Assembly (NCBI RefSeq): GCF_000230715.2
Contig: NC_019792.1
Location: 434,001 to 498,000, forward strand
Reading direction: 5' to 3'
DNA from: Natronobacterium gregoryi SP2
GTDB lineage: Archaea; Halobacteriota; Halobacteria; Halobacteriales; Natrialbaceae
DNA: 64,000 nucleotides
Shown one piece after another: positions 8,555 through 17,338 of the stretch. The translations under genes were made by a program, and so were the position numbers. The stretch's first letter is position 1. Every line of letters begins with the position of its first letter. Below the pieces are notes generated by a model that saw nothing but the letters and a program-made list of their open reading frames with translations, made no database searches and was not told the DNA's origin.

Positions 8555-9157
8555 ATGGCAACTGCGGACGCAAAACGTCGGCTCCGGGAACGACCGATCG
8601 GTGCAACGGTTCTCCTGACGATTGTCGGCTACGTGCTGGTCATCGGGACGTTCCTTCTCGACGTGCCGATCTATCCCGACCTGACTCACGCACAGATCAA
8701 CCTGCTCACACACGTGATCGGCGTCATCAACGCGGCTGCGACGGTCTTGCTCGCCGCTGGCTGGTACTGGATCCGTGCGGGCGAGGTGCAAAAACACCGG
8801 CTGGCGATGGTCGGTGCGTTCGCGCTGATCCTGCTGTTTCTGGTGGTCTACCTGATCCGGGTCGGGGGTGGCGGCGAGAAACTGTTCCAAGGGCCAGAAC
8901 TGATCCGGTACGCCTACCTGCTCATGCTCGCGGTCCACATCGTCCTCTCGATCGTGGCGGTGCCGGTCGTCCTCTACGCGTTGGTGCTCGGGCTGACACA
9001 CACCCCGGCGGAACTCCGGAACACTGCCCACGCACGGATCGGTCGCATCGCCGCTGGAACGTGGATTCTCAGTCTCGTTCTCGGCGTCGTCACGAACCTG
9101 ATGTTGAACCACATCTACGACTACGAGTTCGCAGCGATGGTGCTCCCGCTGTTTTAG
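8555..9157 (+). CDS. DUF420 family membrane protein
   Basis: 200 residues with about five transmembrane helices: TVLLTIVGYVLVIGTFLL, a His-containing helix NLLTHVIGVINAAATVLLA, MVGAFALILLFLVVYLI, a His-containing LLMLAVHIVLSIVAVPVVL and TWILSLVLGVVTNLML. The motif order, with conserved His residues and HRLAM between helices, fits DUF420 (YozB/CtaM-like), proteins linked to assembly of haem-copper oxidases in bacteria. The oxidase role here is inference; no oxidase gene is adjacent. Confidence 0.8.
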   Translation: MATADAKRRLRERPIGATVLLTIVGYVLVIGTFLLDVPIYPDLTHAQINLLTHVIGVINAAATVLLAAGWYWIRAGEVQKHRLAMVGAFALILLFLVVYLIRVGGGGEKLFQGPELIRYAYLLMLAVHIVLSIVAVPVVLYALVLGLTHTPAELRNTAHARIGRIAAGTWILSLVLGVVTNLMLNHIYDYEFAAMVLPLF

Positions 9158-9363
9158 TGTAGCACAACGTACATAAGTCGATCCGGTAACTCCTCGAGAT
9201 GTGCTCGGCTTTCTTTCGTCTCTGTCAGGAACGTGCCAGAATTCGAACCCGAAGCGGTTGACCCTTTGCAAGCGCTACCGAAGACTACGATACCGCCCGC
9301 CTACTGGGCCGATTCGATAGACAACTCGCTCGATCCACGCGGACGTACTCACGAGAACAAACT

Positions 9364-9804
9364 ATGACGAAAGACGATAGCACGGAAACCGAGAAAGGCC
9401 CGTTACGGATTCTCAAAAAGACCGCTGCCACCGTGTATCGCCAGCACATGCGCAGGAAGACGACGTATACGACGTGGGGGAGGACGATGAATCGCTATTC
9501 GGCCTCCCAGCAACGGTCGAACGAAGTTCAGTTTCGGGAGCCGCGACACCCCTGCGAGAATCCGTTGCTTCTCGTGTGCTGTGAGACGGATTCGGAAGAG
9601 TGGTACTTCGAAGTGGCCTCACACGGCGACCACCTCGTCGCGACCGCTGCATGCCGTATCGACCGCCGACCAGACGGGAAAGAGCCACAGAGTCTCGGTG
9701 ACGCTAGTCTCGTCCCGAAAGACATCGAACAAGCGGTACTCGAGTACGACGGCCCCCACGCGGTCGACGTGGTTCGGAATCCGACCACGGAGCGCGGTGA
9801 CTGA
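9364..9804 (+). CDS. Hypothetical protein
   Basis: 146 residues, not recognised. The N-terminal third is basic (KKTAATVYRQHMRRKTTYTTWG), the rest acidic with a beta-rich stretch NPLLLVCCETDSEEWYFEVASHGDHLVATA. The start ATG follows an A-rich leader. Base use in the first third is less GC-rich than in its neighbours. Its TGA stop ends at 9804, exactly where palindromic element copy 3 begins, so the element may have set the present 3' end. Confidence 0.5.
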   Translation: MTKDDSTETEKGPLRILKKTAATVYRQHMRRKTTYTTWGRTMNRYSASQQRSNEVQFREPRHPCENPLLLVCCETDSEEWYFEVASHGDHLVATAACRIDRRPDGKEPQSLGDASLVPKDIEQAVLEYDGPHAVDVVRNPTTERGD

Positions 9805-9882
9805 TACGGCTTGCTGTATTCAATTACCGCCGATCGCCGACCGCGTTCTGGCGATCGGCGGTAACTAGTTACAGCAATCCGT
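9805..9882. repeat. 79-bp palindromic element, copy 3
   Basis: Begins ACGGCTTGCTGTA and ends TTACAGCAATCCGT; the centre is a long stem ACCGCCGATCGCC with GGCGATCGGCGGT. It starts at the base after the stop codon of the preceding gene. Confidence 0.75.
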
Positions 9883-10462
9883 CTGACGGGTGGGAGACAC
9901 ACAGCAACACGTGCTCGGGAATCAGAGTCAGAGTCGAAATCGAGACGGACAGTAACATGCCGTGAGTGATCGACCGATTGCGACGCTGAGCGTGGCCGGA
10001 GGCCCGGACGACGTTCTCGACCTGGACGCGTGTCCCGATAGCACAGAGACATCGCCCCCGATCGTAGATCGGCTATTCGGTGGCCGGATACCGCGACCTT
10101 CAGTCCGTGGGGAGATCACAGCAGTAACAGCCCGAAAGCCCACCCGCTTTAGCGGTGGGAGGAAGCGCGTAGGCTTGATTTAACTCCAGCTCGAATCGTG
10201 AAATACGCCCCACAGACCCAGAAGTGGTCGGTGAGACGGGCTGTCCGTCAGCCAGCCCCGGAGTCAGGGGGCGCTGATAGAGTCCCTCCGACTTCCTGCC
10301 TGATCGTCGCCTGAGAACGTCCCTGATTAGAAAGTCAGGGACGAGGGACTTTCGGGCCGGGAGCGCGAAACTCGGGAGTCCCACTGACAAGCCAACCCCT
10401 TCAGAGGTTGGTAGCTGACACAGTACGCAGTACTTTTGCACGCGGTCCCAGTAGTGGTGAGC
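9883..10462. other. Gene-poor region with an IS200/IS605-type remnant
   Basis: After palindromic copy 3 a short open stretch (about 9962-10180, GTG start) reads MSDRPIATLSVAGGPDDVLD and then runs into the hairpin end of the IS605-like remnant; it may be a truncated gene but has no recognisable family. The remainder is the remnant described next and the promoter of the CBS/ParB gene. Confidence 0.4.
10130..10415 (-). mobile_element. IS200/IS605-type element remnant with both hairpin ends but no tnpA/tnpB
   Basis: On the minus strand a left-end hairpin CCAACC...GGTTGG (10392-10411) and a right-end hairpin CCCACCGC...GCGGGTGGG type (10139-10159) enclose about 290 bp. The right end resembles the RE of haloarchaeal IS1341/IS605 elements, which overlaps the guide (omega) RNA of TnpB. 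A third hairpin GTCCCTGA...TCAGGGAC lies inside (10319-10341). No transposase or TnpB reading frame remains. Boundaries are approximate. Confidence 0.55.
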
Positions 10463-11269
10463 ATGGAGGTTGCGTCGGATCGGACGAAACCCCAGGTCGA
10501 AGAGTACATGACTCGAGACGTCGCCACCGTCTCGCCCGACGCGACGGTCGAGGCAGTCTCGACGCGGATCGCCGAAAGTGAAGGACACAATGGCTTTCCA
10601 GTCTGCGAACGCCGTCGCGTCGAAGGGTTCGTCAGCGCTCGAGACCTGCTGCGTGCCGCCGACGACGAGCCGATATTCAAGGTGATGACGACGGACCTGC
10701 TCGTCGCACATCCTGATATGAAGGTCACCGACGCTGCACGCGTCATCCTCCGATCGGGCGTCCAGAAACTCCCCGTCGTCGACGACGCAGGCAACCTCGT
10801 GGGCATCATCTCGAACGCAGATGTCATCCGGAGCCAGATCGAGCGGGCGACTCCCGAAAAAGTCGGAAAGCTGTTGCGAACGCTCGAAGAGATTCACGGC
10901 GTCGACCTCGAGCAGGAACGACGGACCGTCCCGATTGCGACTCTCACTCCGACCCAGGGGCGCGTGTACGCCGACGAGCTCGAGGGGCGGAAATACGAAC
11001 TCGAGCGTGGACTGGCCGAGCCGCTGGTGGTCATCGACAACGCTGGGACGCTGTTGCTCGCGGACGGCCACCATCGCGTGCTCGCAGCGGATCAACTCGA
11101 GATCGACGAGATGGACGCCTACGTAATCGTCATCGACCACGAGATCGATCTCGGGATGGCCCGGACGGCAGCAAAGGAGAACCTGGCGCAGATCGACGAC
11201 ATCGAGGTCGTCGACTACGCACGACACCCACTCGTCCGGACGACGAAACGATTACAGTTCGACGAGTGA
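10463..11269 (+). CDS. CBS-domain pair fused to a ParB/sulfiredoxin-like domain
   Basis: 268 residues from the ATG at 10463. Residues about 10-125 are two CBS repeats (YMTRDVATVSPDATV...NGFPVCERRRVEGFVSARDLL; VMTTDLLVAHPDMKVTDAA...KLPVVDDAGNLVGIISNADVI), which normally bind adenosyl nucleotides. The C-terminal half holds a ParB N-terminal-like fold: PIATLTPTQGRVYADEL, EPLVVIDNAGTLLLADGHHRVLAA. The GxHR motif marks the ParB/Srx nucleotide site. A cytosolic, nucleotide-sensing regulator is likely; the target is unknown. The gene stands alone. Confidence 0.8.
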   Translation: MEVASDRTKPQVEEYMTRDVATVSPDATVEAVSTRIAESEGHNGFPVCERRRVEGFVSARDLLRAADDEPIFKVMTTDLLVAHPDMKVTDAARVILRSGVQKLPVVDDAGNLVGIISNADVIRSQIERATPEKVGKLLRTLEEIHGVDLEQERRTVPIATLTPTQGRVYADELEGRKYELERGLAEPLVVIDNAGTLLLADGHHRVLAADQLEIDEMDAYVIVIDHEIDLGMARTAAKENLAQIDDIEVVDYARHPLVRTTKRLQFDE

Positions 11270-11274
11270 TTGAG

Positions 11275-11353
11275 ACGGTTTGCTGTCAGCCAGTTCCGGT
11301 GCGTCCGCGAGCCCGCCTGCGGTCGCGCCGGGACAGCGGGACAGCAGTCCGTA
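11275..11353. repeat. 79-bp palindromic element, copy 4
   Basis: Starts ACGGTTTGCTGTC and ends GACAGCAGTCCGTA, six bases after the stop of the CBS/ParB gene and preceded by TGAG. It lies between two convergent genes. Confidence 0.7.
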
Positions 11354-11438
11354 CGAAAGCAGTGTTCCGACGGTCGGTCGGCGCAACCGTGCTTCGCCCG
11401 GCGGCCGTGCCGGGCCCGACCGCCAGCGGTCACGACGG

Positions 11439-12503
11439 TTACTCGTCGCGTTCGATGACGAACGTCGTAAACTCCTCGAGTTTTCGAGTCGTCTCGTCGC
11501 CGAGGTCGACTGCGTCAAGTTCTGTGCGGGCTCGTGCAGCGAGGTCGAGTGCCCGCTCGCGAGCGTACTCGATGCTGCCTGCGTCCTCGAGGATCGAAAG
11601 CGCCTCGAGTACTTCCTCGTCGGTGTTCTCGTCGGCTTCGAGGATTTCGGTGAGTCTGGCTGCGTCCGCGGACGGGCTCTCTTCTAGGGCGTGGATGACC
11701 AGCAGCGTCTTCTTGCCTTCGCGGACGTCGTTGCCGAACTCTTTGCCGAACTCGCCGGCGCGACCGAGGGAGTTTTCGACGTCCAGGATGTCGTCGCCGA
11801 TCTGGAAAGCGACGGCGGTCAGTTCTGCGTAGTTGGCGAGTGCATCTTCGACCGCGGCGGACTGGTCGGTGATGATCGCGGCCAGTCGGGCCACGATCCG
11901 AGCGAGGCAGCCGGTCTTGCAGGCACACATCTCGAGATATTCGTCGGTGCTGATCTCGGCGTCGCCTTCGTTGTGCCAGCGAATGTCCATTCCCTGGCCG
12001 AGGTGGGTTCGGTTGAGTTCACACGTCAGCATCTCGTGGGCGGCCAGTCGCCGGTCGGCCGGGAGACCTGCTGGGTTTTCGGTGAGGACTTTCAGCGGCA
12101 AGAAATACAGCGCGTTGCCGGCGTTCAGTGCGATGTCCTGTCCGTAAATGTGGTGGAGAGCCGGTTGACCGCGTCGTTTCGTCGCGCCGTCCTCGACGTC
12201 GTCGACGATGATCGTCCCGTTGTGGAGAATTTCTGGTATACAGGCGTAAGGGAGATACTCTTCGGGGTCTTCTCCGAACTCTTCGACGAAGACCAGAAAG
12301 AGGACGGCGCGCCACCGTTTGCCGCCCCGATCCAGGAGCTCCCAGAACGGGTCCGCAAGCGCACGCTGGAGCCCCGCTGTATCGTACTTGTAGGTCGCCT
12401 CGCCGAAGAACGATTCGAGGTACTCGTCGTCTATCTCCCGGGGGACGAGGTCCTCGATGGCCTCGTCGATGGCCGGCCGCCATTCGGCAAGCGTCTCCCG
12501 CAT
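11439..12503 (-). CDS. Polyprenyl (geranylgeranyl/farnesyl-type) diphosphate synthase
   Basis: 354 residues from the ATG at 12503; the frame is open 21 codons further but those residues lack conserved features. It condenses isopentenyl diphosphate with an allylic diphosphate, the chain-building step for archaeal ether lipids and quinones. Motifs: GGKRWR at about 60-65, first Asp-rich motif DDVED at 101-105, second Asp-rich motif GDDILD at 236-241, and GKKTLL for the allylic site. Cys clusters EMCACKTGCL near 190-200 are unusual. Chain length cannot be set from sequence by eye. Convergent with the CBS/ParB gene. Confidence 0.9.
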   Translation of the reverse strand: MRETLAEWRPAIDEAIEDLVPREIDDEYLESFFGEATYKYDTAGLQRALADPFWELLDRGGKRWRAVLFLVFVEEFGEDPEEYLPYACIPEILHNGTIIVDDVEDGATKRRGQPALHHIYGQDIALNAGNALYFLPLKVLTENPAGLPADRRLAAHEMLTCELNRTHLGQGMDIRWHNEGDAEISTDEYLEMCACKTGCLARIVARLAAIITDQSAAVEDALANYAELTAVAFQIGDDILDVENSLGRAGEFGKEFGNDVREGKKTLLVIHALEESPSADAARLTEILEADENTDEEVLEALSILEDAGSIEYARERALDLAARARTELDAVDLGDETTRKLEEFTTFVIERDE

Positions 12504-12679
12504 ACGCTTCTCGAGAGCGACTAGGGTAAAAAAGATTCTCAGTTGCCAGTGACTTTCGGCAGTCATCGTGTCACCAATAAGCCATCACGACGACACGACG
12601 TTTCGATCGACACGCACACACAGCCATTTCGAATCGAAAAAGCGGTACAGTTACCACACCCCAGTTCCACGCATCCCCC

Positions 12680-13990
12680 ATGACGACCTGGATCAGTGAT
12701 TTGTTCACTAGTGACGTTGGCTGGACCCACCTCGAGGGGCTGGTCGATGTCGGCATTCGAATGGCAGGAAGCGACGGCGAACGCGAGGCCGCAGAGCTGA
12801 CCTGCGATGCGCTCGCTGAAGTTGGCACGCGAAACGCTCGCCTCGAGACGTTCGACGTCCAGGGCTGGACTCGCGGCGACAGCGAGGTTCTGGCTGGCGG
12901 AGAAGAACTCGAATGCATCGCACTTCCGCGCAGTCCCGACAATGCGACAACCGCACCGCTCGTCGATCTGGGTTACGGGCTCCCAGCCGACTTCGAGGAG
13001 GCCGACCTCGAGGGGAAAGTCGCAATGGTTCGCAGCGACATCCCCGACTACTACGAGCGATACATTCACCGCCGGGAGAAGTACTCTCACGCCGTCGAGA
13101 ACGGGGCAGCAGCCTTCGTCTACCGCAATCACGTCGAGGGCTGTCTTCCGCCGACCGGTAGCGTCGGCACCGCGGACGATCCGATCGGTGACATTCCAGC
13201 CGTCGGCGTCTCGAGCGAGGTCGGCGCACGTCTCGCCCGCCGCTACGATGGCGAAGAGATCGAGGTTCGCGTCGACGCAGACGTTCACGACGCCACGAGC
13301 CAGAACGTCCACGCCGAACTCGGCCCCGACACCGACGACCGCGTACTCGTGACGAGCCACGTCGACGCCCACGACATCGCCGAGGGTGCCATGGACAACG
13401 GCGCGGGAACGGCGATGGTCGTCGAGCTCGCGAACGCCCTCGCAAAACGTGAGGACGAACTCGAGACCAGAGTCGAGTTCGTCGTCTACGGGTCCGAGGA
13501 GGTCGGCCTCGTCGGTTCCTCGTATCACTCCGAGACCACCGATCACGACTCGATTGCGGCGATCGTCAACAACGACGGCGTGGTCCGTGACCGCACACTC
13601 GAGTTCTACACGCACGGGTTCGACGGTCTCGAGGACGCCGTCGACGCCGTCTCCCAGGAGTACGACCATCCGATGCAGACAGTGCCGCAACTCGGCCCTC
13701 ACAGCGACCACTGGCCGTTCGTCCAGTGGGGTGTCCCCGGCTACCACGTCAAATCGACTTCAGACGAGGTCGGTCGCGGCTGGGGCCACACATTCGCGGA
13801 CACCCTCGACAAACTCGAGAAACGCGACCTCCGCGAACAGGCCATCTTGCTGACCGCACTGGTCGTCGACCTCGCGAGCGAGGACCGGACGGTCGAACAC
13901 CGGTCGCCGGAGGCGATCGCTTCCGATCTCGAGGACCAAAACCTCGCGGAAGGGATGCGGATTACGGGCGGCTGGCCGTACGACGACTGA
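12680..13990 (+). CDS. M28 family zinc aminopeptidase
   Basis: 436 residues, no signal peptide, so probably cytosolic. A PA-type insert (about 90-195, with AAAFVYRNH) is followed by the M28 peptidase core. Di-zinc ligands can be picked out: His in TSHVDAHD, bridging Asp in GAMDNGAG, Glu pair in YGSEEVG, Asp in NNDG, and His in GHTFADTLDKL. It releases N-terminal residues from peptides. The neighbour on the left diverges across a 176-bp gap with AT-rich sequence. Confidence 0.9.
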   Translation: MTTWISDLFTSDVGWTHLEGLVDVGIRMAGSDGEREAAELTCDALAEVGTRNARLETFDVQGWTRGDSEVLAGGEELECIALPRSPDNATTAPLVDLGYGLPADFEEADLEGKVAMVRSDIPDYYERYIHRREKYSHAVENGAAAFVYRNHVEGCLPPTGSVGTADDPIGDIPAVGVSSEVGARLARRYDGEEIEVRVDADVHDATSQNVHAELGPDTDDRVLVTSHVDAHDIAEGAMDNGAGTAMVVELANALAKREDELETRVEFVVYGSEEVGLVGSSYHSETTDHDSIAAIVNNDGVVRDRTLEFYTHGFDGLEDAVDAVSQEYDHPMQTVPQLGPHSDHWPFVQWGVPGYHVKSTSDEVGRGWGHTFADTLDKLEKRDLREQAILLTALVVDLASEDRTVEHRSPEAIASDLEDQNLAEGMRITGGWPYDD

Positions 13991-13991
13991 T

Positions 13992-14070
13992 ACGGTTTAC
14001 TGTAAGTCATTTCCGGCACAACCGCGACCCGGGCGGCGGTTGCGCCGGTAAATCGTTACAGTAATCCGTA
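13992..14070. repeat. 79-bp palindromic element, copy 5 (identical to copy 8)
   Basis: From ACGGTTTACTGTAA to TTACAGTAATCCGTA, with GCGACCCGGGCGGCGG at the centre. All 79 bases match copy 8 at 34861-34939. It lies one base after the M28 peptidase stop codon. Confidence 0.9.
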
Positions 14071-14074
14071 TGAG

Positions 14075-14151
14075 ACGGGCTGCTGTACCGATGTACCGAC
14101 GCGACCGCGCGCTCTTGCGGTCGCGTCCGAAATGACCTACAGCAGACCGTA
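14075..14151. repeat. 79-bp palindromic element, copy 6
   Basis: Separated from copy 5 only by TGAG. Ends ACGGGCTGCTGT and ACAGCAGACCGTA; inner stem GCGACCGC...GCGGTCGC. Confidence 0.75.
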
Positions 14152-14237
14152 TGACCACTCCTGGCGGACCGTCTTCGCGTCTTCGTCCAGCACCAGCCAA
14201 CCGTACGCTTTTGCCCGGCCCTCGTGAATCCTCTCGT

Positions 14238-15041
14238 ATGGATTCCGCTACGTGGGTCCCCGGCGAGGAGCCGGTCGTCGGATGCCTCACGGACGAGGAG
14301 GCGACACCGACGCCGGAACTGCAGGTCGACGATCTCGAGTCCGTCGTCGAACCGTACGGCGGGACCGTCGCCACCGGCGACCTCGAAGACGTTCTGTCGA
14401 CGGACCCGTCAGTACTGGTCGTCCGGGGCGATAGCGGGCTCTCTGCAGTCGCTCGCGTAGGCGAACGCGCGACCGTGCTTCCAGTTGCCCCGGTTACGGG
14501 AATCGACGCCATCGATCCCGATCGGCTGTCCGCGGCTCTCGCAGCCGTCCTCGAGGGCGAGGCAACCGTCCGAGAGCGCTCGCTACTCGAGGTAGAGAGT
14601 ACTGGCTGGGACGAACTAACCCAAGCCTTGTTCGACGTCGCGCTCGTCACCGACGAACCGGCTCGCATCTCGGAGTACGGCGTCCGATCCCGTGACGGCG
14701 AGGTCGCAACCTTTCGCGCCGACGGCGTCGTCGTCGCAACACCCGCCGGCAGTCACGGCTACTCGAGTGCCGTCGACGCGCCCTTGCTTTCGTCGGCCGT
14801 CGACGCCGTCGCCGCCGCTCCCATCGCACCGTTTGTCACCAACACTCGCCGCTGGGTCCTCCCGGAGAACGTGACGCTTACCCTCGAGCGCAACGAAGGC
14901 GACGTGACTCTCCTCGCTGACGGGCGAGCGATCAATACGGTCTCGTTCGGCGCAGAGGTCACGATCACCGCTGCTCCATCGGGACTCGAGACACTCGTCG
15001 TCACTGACGAACACCTCGAGAGCACTGAATCGCTGGGTTAG
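14238..15041 (+). CDS. NAD-kinase-like protein with degenerate nucleotide motif
   Basis: 267 residues from ATG at 14238. The C-terminal half matches the ATP-NAD kinase beta-sandwich: DGVVVATPAGSHGYSSAVD corresponds to the TPTGSTAY motif, followed by APIAPF and a late LLADGR. The canonical GGDGT motif of the first domain, which supplies the catalytic Asp and binds phosphate, appears only as VVRGDSGLS (about residue 62-70). The protein is probably a divergent paralog beside a true NAD kinase elsewhere, and may bind nucleotides without phosphorylating them. Upstream are two palindromic elements. Confidence 0.7.
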   Translation: MDSATWVPGEEPVVGCLTDEEATPTPELQVDDLESVVEPYGGTVATGDLEDVLSTDPSVLVVRGDSGLSAVARVGERATVLPVAPVTGIDAIDPDRLSAALAAVLEGEATVRERSLLEVESTGWDELTQALFDVALVTDEPARISEYGVRSRDGEVATFRADGVVVATPAGSHGYSSAVDAPLLSSAVDAVAAAPIAPFVTNTRRWVLPENVTLTLERNEGDVTLLADGRAINTVSFGAEVTITAAPSGLETLVVTDEHLESTESLG

Positions 15042-15289
15042 CTATTGTACGGTTCCTCGTCGCGGTGGTGGTGTGGATTCGTGTTCTCGAGGGCCTCGGC
15101 TTCGCGCTGGTCGGACTTGTGTTCGATGTCCTGCCGTCGTCGCTCCTCGTCTTCGCGTTCTCGGGCTTCCATCTCTTCTTCGGTGAGCTGTTCTTCGTCC
15201 GCTTCGTCCCGTGTCTCTTCGTTGGCGAGTTCGATGTCTCGGCCGTGCTCGTCTGTTCTAGTCTCGTCTGGCTCGGTGTCGTCGGTCAT
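15038..15289 (-). CDS. Small highly acidic hydrophilic protein
   Basis: 83 residues from ATG at 15289, almost all Asp, Glu, Arg, Thr, with helical heptad-like charge patterns (EEEMEAREREDEERRRQ) and NPHHHRDEEPYNS at the end. Proteins like this are common in haloarchaea and have no known role. Its stop overlaps the stop of the convergent NAD-kinase-like gene by four bases. Confidence 0.6.
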   Translation of the reverse strand: MTDDTEPDETRTDEHGRDIELANEETRDEADEEQLTEEEMEAREREDEERRRQDIEHKSDQREAEALENTNPHHHRDEEPYNS

Positions 15290-15389
15290 GGTCCCGGCCG
15301 ACGGTACCGGGGAGCGAACAAAAGGGGTTGGGCTTGCGAGGGTCGGCCCCCCGATCGTCAGCGTCGCCGTTTGGCGATCGTCGACGACC

Positions 15390-16073
15390 TCACCAGGGCT
15401 CGCCCGAAGCGAGGTCGATCTCGTTATCGCTTTTTTCGGACGGGCAGATATCGGCCAATACGCAGTCGCTACAGTCCGGGTTCCGCGCCGTACAGACCGC
15501 ACGGCCGTGGTCGATACAGAGGTGAGTAAACTGCTGCCAGTAGCTCTCTGGAACGATCTCTATCAACTCCTCTTCGATACGTTCCGGACGCTTCTCTTCG
15601 GTGAGTCCCAGACGTCGTGAGAGTCGCTGGACGTGCGTGTCGACGACGATCCCCTCGACGACGTCGTGGCCGTGCTGGAGGACGACGTTCGCCGTCTTGC
15701 GGCCGACACCCGAGAGGTCGGTCAGTTCGTCCATCGTATCCGGCACTTCACCGTCGTGTTTCTCGGCGATCGCCTCACAGGCGCTTTTGATGTAACCCGC
15801 CTTGTTGTTGTAGTAGGTGATCGAGTTCAGATCCTCAGCGAGTTCGTCCTGCGGGACTTCGGCGTAGTCCTTCGGCCCATCGTACTTCTCGAACAGGTGT
15901 TTGGTCTCCTGGTTCACCCGCTCGTCCGTACACTGTGCAGAGAGGATGACGGCGATCAACAACTCGAGTCGGTTCGAGTACCGCAGCGAAATCGTCGAGT
16001 CCGGGTACTCCGTCTCGAGGCGCTCGGTGATGTCCTCGGCCTGTTCCTGCCGCGTCTCGCGTGGGGTTCCCAT
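15390..16073 (-). CDS. nth: Endonuclease III (DNA N-glycosylase/AP lyase)
   Basis: 227 residues. It removes oxidised pyrimidines and cleaves the abasic site in base-excision repair. The helix-hairpin-helix LSGVGRKTANVVL contains the catalytic Lys, the catalytic Asp is in VVDTHVQRLSRRLGL, and a C-terminal 4Fe-4S loop is complete as C-x6-C-x2-C-x5-C (VCTARNPDCSDCVLADIC). The start at 16073 yields MGTPRETRQEQ. It diverges from the ABC transporter operon. Confidence 0.96.
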   Translation of the reverse strand: MGTPRETRQEQAEDITERLETEYPDSTISLRYSNRLELLIAVILSAQCTDERVNQETKHLFEKYDGPKDYAEVPQDELAEDLNSITYYNNKAGYIKSACEAIAEKHDGEVPDTMDELTDLSGVGRKTANVVLQHGHDVVEGIVVDTHVQRLSRRLGLTEEKRPERIEEELIEIVPESYWQQFTHLCIDHGRAVCTARNPDCSDCVLADICPSEKSDNEIDLASGEPW

Positions 16074-16210
16074 AGGGGTGTGGTGGGATGCGGGTGGTTT
16101 CAGCGTTCGGGTTCGTCCGACCACGTGACCGGGACTCGCTTCCGACGGCAGCCTGCCAGATGCCAACACCTAACCACGATCCGACCGTCGGGTATCCAAC
16201 GAACGAGACG

Positions 16211-17338
16211 ATGACCCGATCCGACGGGCCCGGCCGAGAGGCCGGACCTCCGGCAATCCGCCTCGACGGACTGCGAAAGACGTTCGGCAGCGGCGAGAAC
16301 GCGGTGACGGCCGTCGACGACGTCTCCTTCGAGATCGAACGCGGCACCGTCGTCGGCCTGCTCGGACCGAACGGCGCTGGCAAGACGACGACTATCAAGT
16401 CGCTGCTCGGCCTGATCGTCCCCGACGCGGGAACCGTCGAGATCGACGGCATCGACGTACACAGCCAGCCGACGCGGGCCTACGATCGCGTCGGCGCGAT
16501 GCTCGAGGGCGCACGGAACGTCTACTGGCGGTTGACGGTCCGGGAGAACCTCGCGTTCTTCGCCGGACTAGGTGGTGACTCCCCCTCGACCGTCAGCGGC
16601 CGTCACGACGCGTTGCTAGAGCAGTTCGGGCTCGCTGACCGGGCGGAGACGGTCGTCAACGAGCTCTCCCGCGGGATGAAACAGAAGGTGTCGCTGGCCT
16701 CGACGCTGGCCCGCGACGTGGACGTGGTGTTCATGGACGAGCCCACGCTCGGCCTGGACGTCGAGACCTCCCTGGAGCTGCGTGCGGAGATCCGACGACT
16801 CGCGGACCGAGACGACGTCACGATTCTGGTCAGCAGCCACGATATGGACGTGATCGAAGACATCTGTGACCACGTGTTGGTCCTCGAGAACGGGCGGGTC
16901 GTCGCCGACGACGAGGTCGACGCCCTGCTCGACGTGTTTCGCTCTCAAGAGTACCGGATCGAGGTCGACGACGTACTTCCGGCGGCGGCACGGACCCGAC
17001 TCGAGACGGCTGTCGACGCGGAGTGGACGGCTAAACGGGACGACCGCCGTCGAACGACGATTTCGTTCACCGCGACCGGCAGCGACGAGTTCTACGACGT
17101 AATCGACGTGCTTCGGGAACACGACCTCCCGCTCAGGGACGTCGAGTCGGTGACGCCCGATCTCGAGGACGTGTTTCTCGAACTCACTGCCGAGGACGGG
17201 CAGCGTTCCACGGCCGAGAGTCCGGCTGACTCGAGTTCGCCGGCGCGTCCGTCCCGGGACGGCGAGCCGGCGAGAGACGGCGGAGCGGAACCGGCCCGAG
17301 ACGCCGGCGAGGAACTCGAGCGAGGTGACCGACGGTGA
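16211..17338 (+). CDS. ABC transporter ATP-binding protein
   Basis: About 375 residues from ATG at 16211 (an in-frame ATG at 16088 would add a low-complexity N-terminus). Walker A is GLLGPNGAGKTTTIKSLLG, the Q-loop region contains EGARNVYWRLTVREN, the signature is LSRGMKQKVSLA, Walker B is VVFMDEPTLGLD, and the H-loop is SSHDMD. The sequence after residue 240 is a C-terminal extension typical of multidrug/nodulation-type exporters, ending in an acidic, Ala/Glu/Arg-rich tail. The stop overlaps the permease GTG start (GTGA), so the two form one transporter operon. Substrate unknown. Confidence 0.92.
   Translation: MTRSDGPGREAGPPAIRLDGLRKTFGSGENAVTAVDDVSFEIERGTVVGLLGPNGAGKTTTIKSLLGLIVPDAGTVEIDGIDVHSQPTRAYDRVGAMLEGARNVYWRLTVRENLAFFAGLGGDSPSTVSGRHDALLEQFGLADRAETVVNELSRGMKQKVSLASTLARDVDVVFMDEPTLGLDVETSLELRAEIRRLADRDDVTILVSSHDMDVIEDICDHVLVLENGRVVADDEVDALLDVFRSQEYRIEVDDVLPAAARTRLETAVDAEWTAKRDDRRRTTISFTATGSDEFYDVIDVLREHDLPLRDVESVTPDLEDVFLELTAEDGQRSTAESPADSSSPARPSRDGEPARDGGAEPARDAGEELERGDRR

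Noticed and set aside
9220-9310. tRNA-like segment: a TTCGAA loop context near 9238 and TTTGCAAG near 9265
   Set aside because: The T-arm can pair only with several wobbles, the two motifs point to opposite strands, and no acceptor stem forms. Similarity to tRNA-Ala or a tRNA-derived attachment site is too short to claim.
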